From Gordius sp. MW1 (Eukaryota; Nematomorpha; Gordioida; Gordea; Gordiidae): a stretch of 64,000 bases of DNA. This document shows positions 1 to 11,411 of this stretch, in pieces; position 1 is the first letter of the stretch; every line of letters begins with the position of its first letter. Where the stretch lies: contig OZ038531.1 in NCBI GenBank assembly GCA_964036665.1, forward strand, positions 15,872,168-15,936,167, written 5' to 3'. The position numbers were made by a program, and so were the translations under genes. Under the pieces are notes generated by a model. That model ran no database searches, was not told where the DNA came from, and saw only the letters and a list, made by a program, of their open reading frames with translations.

Positions 1-457
1 TAATAATGTAATTTTAATATGTAAATATCATTTACAATTAAATTATTTATAAAATCCTCATAAATATGCTGATCAATTTAAAAATTCAAATATTTCTATA
101 ACAAATATAGCTCTTTAAATAATTGTTACAAATAATAAATTATACATTAAACCTATAACCTTAATTAATTGTAGTTCATTTTTTATAACAAAATCGTATA
201 TATAATTATTAATGCTTATATTTAATGACAATTTTTACCTAATTATTGCTAGAAAAAGTATTATCTAGTAAAAGAGTTTATAATAAGAAACCAAAAAGAT
301 TATATATTTATATAAAAATAGGTCTAATAAATTATTCCGGCTAAAAATTAAGCCAGGAATAATTCAATATTACATATACAAAAAAATTATTTACTTTTAC
401 AATTTGTGTCAATAAAATAATGATAATACTTTTGTTTTAATAGTTATTACATCATAC
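1..457. other. AT-rich non-coding stretch, probably mRpS2 intron 1
   Basis: Lies directly downstream (minus strand) of the GT donor that closes the mRpS2 exon. It has no open reading frame resembling the rest of S2 and no repeat I recognise, so it is best read as intron. Confidence 0.5.
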
Positions 458-833
458 CTTTTTGGTAGGCAATATGTGCTATAATATTTAAAGCATCATG
501 AAGAAGAGTCAAAGTTAGATCCAAATCTATAATTAAGTGACCCAAACGATTTCCATATATGTAGGGCTTCATTTTTTCATTCAATGTTCCAATTTTATGT
601 CCAAAATGGACCCTGTTATCAAACAAATCCTTAAGCTTAACAATATTTTTGACATCAAAATAATCATCGTGTTCAAGAGGATTTAATTTTAAACGACTTT
701 CATTGTAGCCAAGATTGAGGTTTGGAAGAGAAGATAGTCTTTTGTAGTGTGATTTTAAGTTAAAACATAATATTTTAGAAAAGGGTGTTTGAATAAACAT
801 GTGAGCGAATGAATGAAATAATGTTTTGCCCAT
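458..833 (-). CDS. mRpS2: Mitochondrial ribosomal protein uS2m (mRpS2), first coding exon, partial
   Basis: Encodes the N-terminal 125 residues of the small-subunit mitochondrial ribosomal protein S2. After an N-terminal stretch consistent with a mitochondrial presequence, residues about 53-125 match the uS2m family: PLEHDDYF, then LFDNRVHFGHKIGT, PYIYGNRLGH, IIDLDLTLTLLHDALN and AHIAYQK. The family continues with a Gly-rich strand and about 150 more residues. The exon ends G|GTATGATG in phase 1 (the next codon begins with G, as expected for the conserved KG). I see no further S2 coding in 1-457, so later exons must lie left of the window. The ATG at 833 is the first in frame after the upstream stop-rich sequence. 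Product: a structural protein of the mitoribosome small subunit. Family assignment is firm; the exact start is less so. Confidence 0.86.
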
Positions 834-840
834 AACTTTT

Positions 841-1639
841 CATTAACTTTTCTAGCATATACTATTTTCAAATTAAGTTACTACTTGGTCGTCTGACTCT
901 TAGTTGTTATAGTGCATATACTTACTTATATTACAGAGCTTAATTCTTTTTGTTAGTATAGGAATAGAATAGGCGCGTAGACAGGAGTGCCCAAAGGGGG
1001 GGGGGGGGGGGGTTCAAAATTTTTTTAATAAAAGATACTATGAAACAAATATTTATTAAGATTATATACACTAGTTGCAAAGGCAGGACTACCCAAGGGG
1101 GGGGGGCTAAATTTTGTGTCAAAAAATTTTGATTAAGCATTAAATAATTATAAATAATCTACGATAGGTTTTTGGTAAAGAATGTATTGATAATATCTTT
1201 AGGGACAGAAATTGCAAAGCGCCCCTACCAATTTTTCTGTTTAGGCTAATTAGGGGCATTGTTCTAACTATAGATATAGGGCCTCTTAGGCTTAATTTGC
1301 CCATCAGTACCAAAAATTTTCCCACCCTGTGATTGTCAAAATGAAATAAAAAGCCTGAGTACGCCCAGCAAAATTTTTCAAAGCACAAGGCCAGCCTACA
1401 CACTTTCCAAAAAAAGCTTATATATTCTGCGGATTTTTAAACATTTTTTAATACTATATCAATCATTTATATATACGTTGAAAATGTATAATATTAATCA
1501 TGTTAAAAAATCATCTCATACAGGCTTTTGTTTCTTCCAACAAGCAACGCGCTGTTGAATTATCTTTAGTAGCACTTGAAGCTGCATAAAACCATTTATG
1601 ATAATTGAAACTCAATGCAAAGTTAATTTTATACAATTA
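841..1639. other. Non-coding stretch with two G-homopolymer remnants
   Basis: Contains G runs near 997-1012 and 1097-1107, each followed by a similar T-rich stretch. These look like decayed ends of a dispersed DNA element. No gene seen. Confidence 0.4.
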
Positions 1640-1724
1640 CTAGCTGTACCCGGCCAAACGTTGCTTAGACTTAATCCCCAATTAGCTAAATAACAACGTA
1701 GAAACAATTTTTAGCGTTTATAAT

Positions 1725-2100
1725 ACGATGATGGTAGAATAATAGAGTTATCACATTAGGCTGTGTCGGCGTTGTTCGCAATAGCATCTCGTAAGTGAAT
1801 GTATTCTTCCGCACGCAGTTCCTGTTGATTGTGCTCAAACGATGTAAAGTTATTATCTGGGATGAATGTACTATGGCACACAAACATTTCTTGAGGCATT
1901 AGACATGACAGCTAGCAAAGCTCCGACATCGTAGTATGACCTTGTCTTGACCGCGTCTAATGATCAAACGATATGCATAAAAATCCTTCGAGCTAACCTT
2001 CTTGTTTGTTTCGGACCTGTAATAATGTGTATTCCAATTAATTGAAAATTAGTAATCGTGCTTTTATTAATAAAGTGCCTGTTAGAAGATCTCGTTTTTC
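1725..2100. repeat. Rearranged duplicate of Helitron Rep segment with an inverted helicase patch
   Basis: 1725-1820 and 1910-2100 match 7910-8010 and 8060-8255 of the Rep region in the same orientation. The intervening 1825-1895 instead matches the reverse complement of about 4245-4310 (the helicase MAHKH region). The mosaic lies just inside the Helitron 3' end. Confidence 0.7.
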
Positions 2101-2139
2101 ATCATCAATCTCTAAGTGCGATGGAGTATACAATATTTT

Positions 2140-4780
2140 TGGCTAGTCCATCTTTAGCCAACACAAACAAACGGGATGGTTTGCCCACGCGAGAACATGC
2201 CACGTAGAGCTGTCCGTGGGAAAAGTATGATGTGCCCAAATCTAAGCCACAAATAGACATCGTTTGACCTTGAGCCTAATTAATTGTCATTGCGAATGCC
2301 AATTTAATTGGAAATTGAATACGTTTGAATTCAAACGGCACATCTGTGGGAATTACGCCTCTGGATTTCGAAACGAATCGAATATTTTTGGTATACGATT
2401 TGGATTCGAATTTTTTTTTTAAAAAAATATTCCACTTCTGTGCAAATGGTAATATGTGCATTTCGTAATTCAGGCAAGAATTGCTTATGCGCATGCGTAG
2501 TTATAACCCTCCGCATTTGGTAAGTTTTCTAATATTATTATCTTCTATTTTGTAAATATTATTATCGTTTATTTTGTAAATTTCATGTAATCTAGGCAAA
2601 ATGTAATATAGGCAAGGGTTAGGGTTAGATTTAGTGATTTATTTGATAATATGTATTACTTATTACGAAATGCACATATTACGAAATGCACCAGACAAAT
2701 ATTCGATTCGAGATTCGTCGAATATTAAAATGAAGATTCGAATTCGATTCGAAAAATAATTAAGGATTCGAAATCGATTCGAATATATATTAATTTTTTT
2801 TACTAATAAAAAACACATTAAAAAGGCTAGAATTTTTAATTTGCAGCATTTGAAAAATTTATTTAAAAGACATTTAAAAAATACATTCAAAATAAAAATA
2901 TTAAAGGCTAACAAAAAACTATGGCGATATGTGTAGGACAATCAAGATTACACTAAACGATTGGTTGTGTTTTTATAAATGTAACCTTTTCTCCCATTCA
3001 ATGTTGGATATAATTCCTCCTAAGAGGAATTTAAAGGGCAAATCCAATGCCTGCTTTACTAAAATAGCCTATTCTATCATTATATAGGTGCTGTTCCACC
3101 TGACTACCATGTCAAGTATTGCCTATATGTAATCAATTGGTGGGTCAAATTCTTTACAAATAGCCTTTAATCGTGAATTATTTTTGGGCTGTCTTGCAAT
3201 TTATATCAAAGTCCATAATTTAATTTAATTGTGATCCTAGTTCTCCATAACTTATGTAAGTTTGAAAAATTTTAAATTAGCAGGAAAAATAACTAAAATG
3301 CGGTAAGATAAAAATAGCTAAATATTTGCGTCTCGTCTATTTAAATTAGACTTTTAGAAAAAATTAGATTTTTTTAGGTTTCGATTTGGATTTTCGAATC
3401 TTAGCAGCGTAAATATTCGATTCGAAACTTACACATATGGATTCGAATTGGGAATCGATTCGAAAATTCGAATCCGAATCGAATCTCGAATATTTCCCAG
3501 AGGCTAGTGGGAATCAAAGGGATTCGTGGCAGCAATACACTTTCACCTCGGTACTTGCCATTCAAAATGGTGACTTCGAGAACATTCTTAATACATTTTT
3601 TAATGACTAATCGTGTGCCATTGCACAGCCGTGGTGGGTTTAAATTACAAAACTAATTTACCGGAGATCCAACCTTCAATTGTAAAAGGTGCGGTGGCAT
3701 GCCTGGCAAATCCAATGAATTAAAAAACTCAATTACAGCTTCGTTAACATCGCAAACTGTATAGACAGATTTGTATGAACCGTTATATCTTGGGATTTAA
3801 ATTATTGACATTTACATTCTTTGCTGACAATATTGCTCTTTTGGACATCCAGGCAAGATTTTTGTACTGTGTATATAGATCTGAAAATATATGGTCGATG
3901 AGAGCATTTTGCAAGTCGACGATTGTGCAAAAATCCGACGGTAATTTTATCCATCCAGGATTTTCATACAAAGCAACTTTTCCATCACCAATTCCTAGCA
4001 GTTGTTTTGAGAATGTTTCAGCGGATGGATCTTTAAGCATATGAACGCGCATTTTTAATTACAGTTCTAACTTTTCAACATTACGCCACAATGACGATGA
4101 TTTTAAGCAAGTGTTGATCTCATCAGCGTTCGTTGAACGTGGAATGACGAGAATTGTTTGTCTGAAATCACCTAAAAGGTGTAACAGAGTGCCGCCAAAT
4201 AGTTTGTCATTGTTTTTTATATCCTTCAATGTCCTGTCCAATCCCTCAAGGGAATGTTTGTGTGCCATAGTACATTTATTTCAGATGATAACTTTACCCC
4301 GTTTGAGTACTGTGGCCATGGACGATTGTTTTTTTTTATGTTGCACACTGCCTCTGGGTTACTTTGGATATTTAGTGGCAGCTTAAATGCAAAATGAGCT
4401 GTTCTGCTTCCATCTAATAAAGTTGCTGCAATGCCAGATGACGCAACGGCCAATGCGATGCCATTTTTTGATCGTATCTCGGCAAGAATTATCGAAATGA
4501 GAAATGTTTTGCCAGTTCCACCTGGTGCATCCAAAAAAAGATACCACCTTGTCCTGCCGAAACTGCAGCATAACTCGGTCGTAAATGGTTTTTTGTTCAT
4601 CAGTTAGTAGTGGGACATTGCGAGTAACAATCGCTGTCATTTCTACAGTATTGTATTGCAGTTCAAGACTCATATTAGTGTCGAGTAAATCAGATGCACT
4701 TCGATTCGGTGAACTCATATCAAAATGACTAATTTTTAAATTGGCAATGACAATGCAAAGCTTCTCAATAGCTATCAATG
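2140..4780 (-). pseudogene. Helitron Pif1-like helicase domain, fragmented
   Basis: Superfamily 1 DNA helicase of the RepHel protein. Around 4520 the Walker A motif reads FLDAPGGTGKTFLISIIL, followed by ALAVASSGIAATLLDGSRTAH. At 4268-4059 come MAHKHSLEGLDRTLKD and LGDFRQTILVIPRSTNADEI. At 4052-3783 comes a middle segment (ENPGWIKLPSDFC). The C-terminal part (PFEFKRIQFPIKLAFAMTIN) is split by the MITE at 2354-3506 and continues to about 2140, ending in the SRVG-type block. Several frameshifts and stops make it non-functional. Confidence 0.85.
2354..3506. mobile_element. MITE, hAT-type, inserted in Helitron 1 helicase
   Basis: Flanked by a perfect 8-bp target duplication GTGGGAAT (2346-2353 and 3507-3514). 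Terminal inverted repeats begin TACGCCTCTGG on the left and TAGCCTCTGG on the reverse of the right end. They continue into long subterminal stretches of GATTCGAATCGAATATT-type sequence. Removing the insert and one duplication restores the helicase frame across PTDVPFEFKRIQFP. No transposase inside. A second copy of the family is at 16757-18212. Confidence 0.82.
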
Positions 4781-4976
4781 CTCCATTTTACATTGCGTCG
4801 CTGAATAATATCGATAGATCGTTGCACCTTGAACGAATCGATGTAATATATCATTAGCCATTGAATCTTTGTGCTTATCCCACAACGTTTGTGCTCGGGC
4901 CGGGAAACAAGTAGTCATCACTATAGCGAATAGTAGACATTTGTTTTGCTGTACAGTTTAATGCTGCTTCAGTAAG

Positions 4977-5286
4977 TGTTCAAGATGGCCATTATTGTTA
5001 TTGTACTTATAATCTACTAATAATATTAAACTAAATAAGAATGATAATAAAACTGGAATAATGATACTAAACTAAGAATGGATCCATTTATTAATCAAAA
5101 CAAAAAATCAACATCTCCGTGTTATGCAAATTATCACATCTGATTATCTTGCCAACTCGGCTTTTGGCTTACAATATTCAATCCTATAATTATATCAATC
5201 ATATAATCTGATATACAACACATATATAACATCATATATAACCTCACACGTATATAACACATATAAAACATAATAATAACATAACA
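4977..5286 (-). repeat. LTR (downstream copy in element orientation)
   Basis: 310 bp, TG...CA. Its minus strand contains an AATAAA-type signal (reverse of 'tttatt' at 5088-5093). Identical to 6249-6558 on reading. Confidence 0.9.
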
Positions 5287-6248
5287 CCTTTCCCCTTAAG
5301 GTATGAAGGCTCCCTTTGGTTTTGTTCTTCGACTATGTCTCCCATGTGTAACATTCCATAACCTTTGCAGTGGGCTAGCTGTAAGGATGAGATGGGATGG
5401 AAATTGTCAGTGGGGAAATATGGAGGGTTTTAGTGTATGGACTCGGCAACGTGGACTCTGGACTTGACCCTTCCCATCATCCGCTGTAGACTTCCTGACC
5501 AACTTCAGGGACCGGACTGCACCACCACCCATAAGATTACAGGTGTCGGTAGAAGATGTCGGCCGATCCTGCGACTCCCCCTTTACTACCGATAGTCCGT
5601 CCATTTCGACTCCGAGAGGTAGACTTCAGGGCCCCAAGCCATACATGGCATCATTAAGGGATTTCTCTACCTATTACCACCCTGAAATTGGTCTAGTCTC
5701 AGCGGACGTGGATCTGGAAAAGTGGGTTTTGGGGAAGGTTGGGGCACATTCCTATCTTCCCATATCCATAGAATCATGAATTAACCTCCTGATATGATCT
5801 CCTTCGAATAATGAATTTAATCCTGAATTCATATTCTCCTAGCTGTAAGGGTGTGGATTTGGAAAAGTGTCAGTGTTAAATTCATATGTAGATTTCTATT
5901 TGGGGCACATTCCTATCTTCCCATATCCATAGAATAATGAATTTAACATCCTGAAATGATCTCCCTTCTCCCTAGAATAATTAATTAATAACCTGAATTT
6001 TTATTATTCCTGGAATTCTCCTCCCATCCACCTCATGAGATTTTACTAAAATGATCTCCTCCTGAATTCATATAATCCTCTCATAAGTCTTATCATTTCC
6101 ATAGAATAATGTTTCACTTTTTATTGCATCATTTGGAATTCCTCTTTATGTTCAATACCCAAAGCCATTTGTTTGCACATATATTTTTGTTGTTCTTCAA
6201 CTGTTTTCTTTTCATGTTTCCCAAAGTTTGTTTACTTCTGACACCATT

Positions 6249-6558
6249 TGTTCAAGATGGCCATTATTGTTATTGTACTTATAATCTACTAATAATATTA
6301 AACTAAATAAGAATGATAATAAAACTGGAATAATGATACTAAACTAAGAATGGATCCATTTATTAATCAAAACAAAAAATCAACATCTCCGTGTTATGCA
6401 AATTATCACATCTGATTATCTTGCCAACTCGGCTTTTGGCTTACAATATTCAATCCTATAATTATATCAATCATATAATCTGATATACAACACATATATA
6501 ACATCATATATAACCTCACACGTATATAACACATATAAAACATAATAATAACATAACA
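6249..6558 (-). repeat. LTR (upstream copy in element orientation)
   Basis: 310 bp, TG...CA, adjacent to the tRNA-Leu primer-binding site. Identical on reading to 4977-5286, implying recent insertion. Confidence 0.9.
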
Positions 6559-6564
6559 GTAAGC

Positions 6565-8967
6565 ATACTGTCCCAATGGTTGTCATCTTCTAGCAAGCCT
6601 AGTGCAAGGCATGCATTTTTATACGTTGGATACTGATCATTTACTTTACGTATATCGTGAAATGACATTGGGCCGGTGACATTTACCAACAACAATCGCA
6701 GATAAAAGCACACAGTCTGCCTAGGATTTACTGTATATACACGACCCAAAATGTTTGATTTGAATAAACCAGGGCATGTATTAACTGGTGTGCCTTGCTT
6801 GCGGGGCATCCATTTTTTCGATTGAGTTCGCGTAAATAGTGGAGTACTTCCTAATAGAGTAATGTTTGCACGAAGGCATCAAAACGGCACGATTACACAT
6901 TTCAAAAAAATCGGTGAGTGTAGTTTTTGGTGGATTAATAGCACGATCAAGCGCGGTCTCGTTCGTGAAAAATACACGCTGGCCGTTTTCAAGATGGACA
7001 GCTAAATGGATAACTGCTCGATCCCGTTCATGTATTAGGAAACCAAAGATCCGCCAAACAGCTTCATTGGAGCTTAAGTACCGGCCAATTTGGTAGTTAG
7101 TTATTTCATCATTGTTGTTCAATGGAAAAGCATTCACATTGGTATTATCAATTCTAAATACAGCCATATCACTTCCTGTATTCACATACTTGCATATATA
7201 TTTAATGCTCTTCACCGAACTGCAAAACTCAACATTAATATGAGCATTGAATGTTTTGCACAACAAAGGTAATATGGTACAACCCAACGATTGTCAATGT
7301 CAATGGCTACGTTACTGATAGTTTTAGTAAATATTTGTCCGCCATTAGCGGTACTTCTTTGACGATATATAATAGGATATCCGTCGACATGTGTGACCGT
7401 ATCATTGATGAAATCATTAGGAAAACACTTTGTACACTTTCCATCCAACATGCAAGGCGATGAACGATTCAAATATCCACATGGGCCATGAATCATGTTT
7501 GTAGTAACAATCTCAAACAATAATTGATCAGAAGACGGATTTGGAATTTATGCAGAAATTAAACTATCGATGTCTTCTGGGGGTATTTTGTCGACGAACC
7601 AAATCAAAATGTGAGCATGAGGTAATCCTCGCTTTTTCCACTCAACCGAATAAATCCAGCAGCGTGCAGGGCCAAATATATGTAATTTTGTAATGAAATT
7701 AATGATAGACTTTAATTTTTGTTTAAACACCCGTGCCGTAATGTCATGACGATGCATTGCATTTTGTCCTGGTAATAGCAACGATGTAATCTCCTGCCAT
7801 TTTGTATTACATGTAAACGTAATAAAAAAAACGGTCGTTTGTATTCGCGTACGTAAGCCAGAGCATCCTGTATGTATTCTTGCATGTGACGTGGACTACC
7901 TACGTAGATGGTAGAATAATAGAGTTACCAATTTCAGCAGTGTCGGCGTTATTCGCGATAGCGTCTCGTAAGTGAATGTATTCTTCCGCACGCAGTTTCT
8001 GTTGGTTATATCATAAGTATCGTAGACGTTCGCTCTCTATCTTCACATACATGTCGCATTAATTGTTGGCAAAGCTCACGACATCGTAGTATGACGTTGT
8101 CTTGACCGCTCTAATATCAAACGATATGCATAAAAATCCTTCGAGCTAACCTTCTTGTTTCGACTCCTGTAATAATGTGTATTCCAATTAATTGAAAATG
8201 AGTATCATTTTTATAATAAAAAATAAAGTACCGGTTAGGGGATCTCGTTGTTTAATGTTTATGCAATATCGATCTTGTCCTTTCCAAAAAATTATCGGAT
8301 ATTGGAGAGCGTCATATGAACGGTGGGTGTCAGCAATGAACTAAAGATTGTTATCTCTTCTTCGAATCACGATATGGCGCGAAGCCGTACGGTCCCCAAC
8401 CATGATTCCGGCGACGTCGTCAACTACAGGTGCATAGAATCTACGAATGTGCTCTCCAACTGGTGTTTTATCAGAATCGATGACAATAGCGTAATTGTCA
8501 TTTAGTAATTTGGGCATGAGCGATTTAAATAATTTTAATAAATCATTGTGCTCATTCAACGGAACGTCCAGTTCGCTGACGATGCGCCTGGCAAAAGATG
8601 AATCGAGGTTGTTGTAGCCGCAATGTGCATCCACGCGATTAGCGAGTGCGCCTTCGGAGTCGTCACGACCCATAAAGTAAATTTGTAAAAATTTATAAGA
8701 TTCGTTTGGCATCGGCAGCAATGAACCCACTTTGTGAAAAACCTGGCCTTTTATTTTAAACGTTGAATTAAATTGTTGACCGTTTGCAGCACAATTTTGA
8801 ACTATTTCTGTTGCTCCGAACGATGTCATTTGGAAGCATGAATTGAATGTCCGAATTGACCTCAGGAACAGGTTAGAATCAGGATCCGTACCGATAAGTA
8901 AACCGTGCAATGGTTGAGGTGGTGTTTCAATCTCCGTTAGTCGAACTTTTCCTGATGCGCAACACAT
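6565..8967 (-). pseudogene. Helitron Rep (Helitron-like N domain plus HUH/Y2 endonuclease), fragmented
   Basis: Rolling-circle initiator part of the RepHel protein. The segment 8967-8341 carries the Helitron_like_N domain (HGLLIGTDP, AHCGYNNLDSSFARRIV, PVVDDVAGIMVGD). Segment 7781-7548 holds the metal-binding HUH motif in GLPHAHILIWF. Segment 7520-7212 contains NMIHGPCGYLN and a Cys-rich CTKCFP knuckle. Segment 7287-6781 carries the catalytic tyrosine region IKYICKYVNTGSD and a second conserved block around QIGRYLSSNEAVWRIFGF. The segments are in different frames with several stops, so it cannot encode a single protein; 7790-8340 is especially damaged. The LTR insertion separates this part from the helicase. 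Confidence 0.85.
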
Positions 8968-9694
8968 CCCGGCCGACTGAAGCCGATTTTAATGCTCGAT
9001 GTACTTGTAGGCGGTGTAGGTCTTTTTTTCTACGTGTGTTGATTACAATTCTGCGAGCTTTAATCGTCTTTGTTGATTTCGTTCATCTCGTGCCTCTTGC
9101 AATTGTGATTCGCGTATTTGGACCATTCTCACACCCTTATCTGCATTGTTTTGTAGGATTTGTTCGTCTGTTCTATGTGCTCTTATTTTTTTCAAGACTG
9201 CATTTTGTTTCATTTGACGACCCAAATTGTTCCTTTTGCGTTTAGCTGGTATTGTTACCTATAAATATAACATATTATGTATATCAAATTGAATTACTTA
9301 AAGGTGAAAAACATTAAACTATCGAATTCTAATGCAAGCTACGCCGTGCTATATGGTGTTTTTATAAGTAGAATACTTCAGCATTTTTATATATTAGATT
9401 ATTTACATTGTCGCATTTTACAGTATACATTTATGACGTAAATTGTTGCACTTTACAGTACCCCTGTATGACGTAATATGACGTCATGAGGTTGCTTTTG
9501 ATTGACGTTTTATTAAACGTCAAAACATATAAAACTAAATAACTTGACCGTCTTATTACTAGAGATTTCAAATATAGTTTAAAACATAGGCTCAAACCTA
9601 CCAAATATTCACAGAAACTTTCATAAAAATCGGTCCAGCCATTTCGGAGGAGTTTAACTACGCACACCGTTTCACGAGAATTTTATATATTAGA

Positions 9695-11029
9695 AATATA
9701 CTATTTTTGTTAATTTTTTACGATCCCCCTATTATAAACTAAAAACTCTTGGAATCTAGTATTTAAAAATTAAAAGTTCTAGGAATAAATAACGAGCAAA
9801 AATTAATATTGATTAAATTTTATTGTAAAGTTAAATATTAATAAAATTTGATAAATATCAATAAAATACACCATTTTTTATATATTAAAATACAAAAATA
9901 AAAAGGTTATTGAAATAATCTTAGTGGCCGAAGCCACTCCCACTTATAGCTAGGCCCGTCCCAAGTCCATTTTATTACCATAACGCACGTCCAAGCCCAA
10001 CCCGCAATTTTTAACAAAGCCCATCCATCCTCGGCTTTGGCGGTGCCAGCTGTATTTGCTTTTATAAGGTAGCTATATCTAATCATTAAAAAGTAAACTT
10101 TTAAAAATCAATTTACTAACAATGAGGAATATTCATTTTTAGTTGAATATTTACATCAATTTCTACTCTAGAATTAGCACACACAATTTCTAAAAAAAGA
10201 GATTTTAAAGTATGTTTAAAAATGAAGCATGCATGAATAAAATTTGCAAAAGGCTTTGTAAAATTAGAATTTATTATTCGTATTTTATTATTATATTATA
10301 CTCTTCTCTATTAGTATAATACCCGCAATTTCTATAAACAAGGAATTTAATGTGAGTTTAAATAATTATATTAAATACTTAAAACCATAAATTGCATAGC
10401 AATTAATACAATTATAAATTTCCTTTGCAACTAAAATTTGGCATGTATGAGCATCTTCCTCGTTTTTTTTCGAGATTGAGATAGTTTTTTAGAGAAATAA
10501 ATAAGAATTAAATTCATCTTATTAAAAAACAAGCCAGTGGTACAGAAATTTTTTGTATAAATAGTGTTAGTTTTAATAGATTTTATCTAAAATTAAATCT
10601 CAAATTAATTAAGAAAATTTATGATTTTCATATGCGCAACATTAACAAGTCTACAATTAATGTCATTGTTTAATATAGATATCATTGAGTGGTTCCATAT
10701 AATTTGAAAAAATGGCAATGGGGGGGGGGGGGGGGGGGGAGGGGGTTTAACCAGAAACTTCTACATTCAACCCGAATCCGACCCGACCCGAGACCGTTTA
10801 GATTTTTCAACCAAAACCTGACCCGACCCGAAAGCGTTTTAAATTTTCCTGAACCCGACCCGACCCGAAAGCAAAAAAAAGTTATTGGTGTAAAATTGAT
10901 TTTGATTTTAAATGGCAAAAAAATGTTATCTTTTAAAAACAACAGATTTTACAACATTTTAAAACATGTTTGCCAGAAGAATAAGCATTAGAAAAAAAGT
11001 AGATTTTAATTACAAAAAAAATCAAAAAA
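9695..11029. other. AT-rich stretch with a G-run and ACCCG repeat tract
   Basis: No gene seen. 10719-10745 is an almost pure G run followed by 10765-10870, rich in ACCCG/GACCC repeats. A similar CCCGG-rich tract occurs at 23320-23650. An AATTGCATAGCAATT palindrome at about 10389 marks the end of another repeat copy (see 23783-25542). Confidence 0.4.
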
Positions 11030-11411
11030 ATCTGCCCTCTCCGGGATTCGAACCCACATCAGTAGAGGCATAAGCCTTTGTGGGGGGGGGGGCACAGGGA
11101 CCTATATCAGAAGAGGCATAGGCCCTTGTAAGGGGGGCATAGGTAATTATCAATGTTAACCCAATATAGCAATTCAAAAACGAAAAAAATTTCGATTCAC
11201 AATTTGGCCAGTGGTCATTTTTTCCGTCAGTAGCCAGCGGACGGTCAAAAAGTCATATTATCAATGGTATTAACAAGAACAATATATTAATTAAATTAAA
11301 AAAAAATTTTGCCCTCTCCGGGTATCGAACTAGCAATTAAGAACGTTGGACGGACGGACAACGGACGAACGGACAACAAAAAGCGAGCCCATAAATTGCA
11401 TAGCAATTAAA
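11030..11411 (+). repeat. Composite repeat family, 3'-end copy
   Basis: Contains a tRNA B-box-like sequence on the minus strand (GGGTTCGAATCCCGGAGAGG, about 11060-11041) and a second at about 11330. It also has the GACGGAC-rich tract (11347-11375) and the palindromic end AATTGCATAGCAATT at about 11395-11409 shared with 25542 and 28361. Confidence 0.6.

Larger units (their letters stand above)
4977..6558 (-). mobile_element. Non-autonomous LTR retrotransposon (TRIM-like), complete with TSD
   Basis: Two 310-bp LTRs (4977-5286 and 6249-6558) that appear identical base for base start TG and end CA. They are flanked by a 5-bp duplication GTAAG (4972-4976, 6559-6563). On the minus strand, 2 nt inside the upstream LTR, lies a primer-binding site TGGTGTCAGAAGT (6246-6234), complementary to the 3' end of tRNA-Leu. 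Next to the other LTR is a polypurine tract AAGGGGAAAGG (5297-5287). These fix the orientation as minus. The 962-bp interior has no gag, protease or reverse transcriptase, so it must use proteins in trans. It is inserted between the Rep and helicase parts of Helitron 1. Confidence 0.92.
1640..9694 (-). mobile_element. Helitron 1 (decayed autonomous Helitron with nested insertions)
   Basis: Reads on the minus strand. The 5' end is placed at 9694, where the minus strand begins TCTAATATATAAAATTCTCG, a form I recall from invertebrate Helitron 5' ends. The 3' end is placed at 1640, where the minus strand ends GGCCGGGTACAGCTAG followed by T (CTRR-type terminus, T flank). Between them lie an Arg/Gln-rich N-terminal fragment (9225-9043), the Helitron N-terminal/Rep region (8967-6565) and a Pif1-like helicase (about 4780-2140). 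All are broken by stops and frameshifts. An LTR element (4977-6558) and a MITE (2354-3506) are inserted in it. 1725-2100 is a duplicated, rearranged piece of the Rep region. Domain content is clear; the 5' boundary is inferred from the motif. Confidence 0.8.

Noticed and set aside
1140-1403. 87-codon open frame on the minus strand
   Set aside because: Lies in decayed repeat sequence with G runs, with no recognisable motif and no splice or polyadenylation context.
2605-2640. Telomere-like GGGTTAGGGTTAG
   Set aside because: Only two units, and the same ~40 bp with the same flanks occurs at about 23993-24035, so it is part of a dispersed repeat.
5407-5779. Possible gag-like frame in the small LTR element interior
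   Set aside because: At most 78 codons with no capsid or zinc-knuckle motif, and equally long frames exist on the other strand.
10682-10991. Open frames rich in Gly/Arg or Pro over the G run
   Set aside because: Translation of a homopolymer and ACCCG repeats, with no start context or homologous domain.
11036-11061. Functional tRNA gene suggested by a GGTTCGAATCC B box
   Set aside because: No acceptor or anticodon stems around it; it belongs to the dispersed composite repeat.
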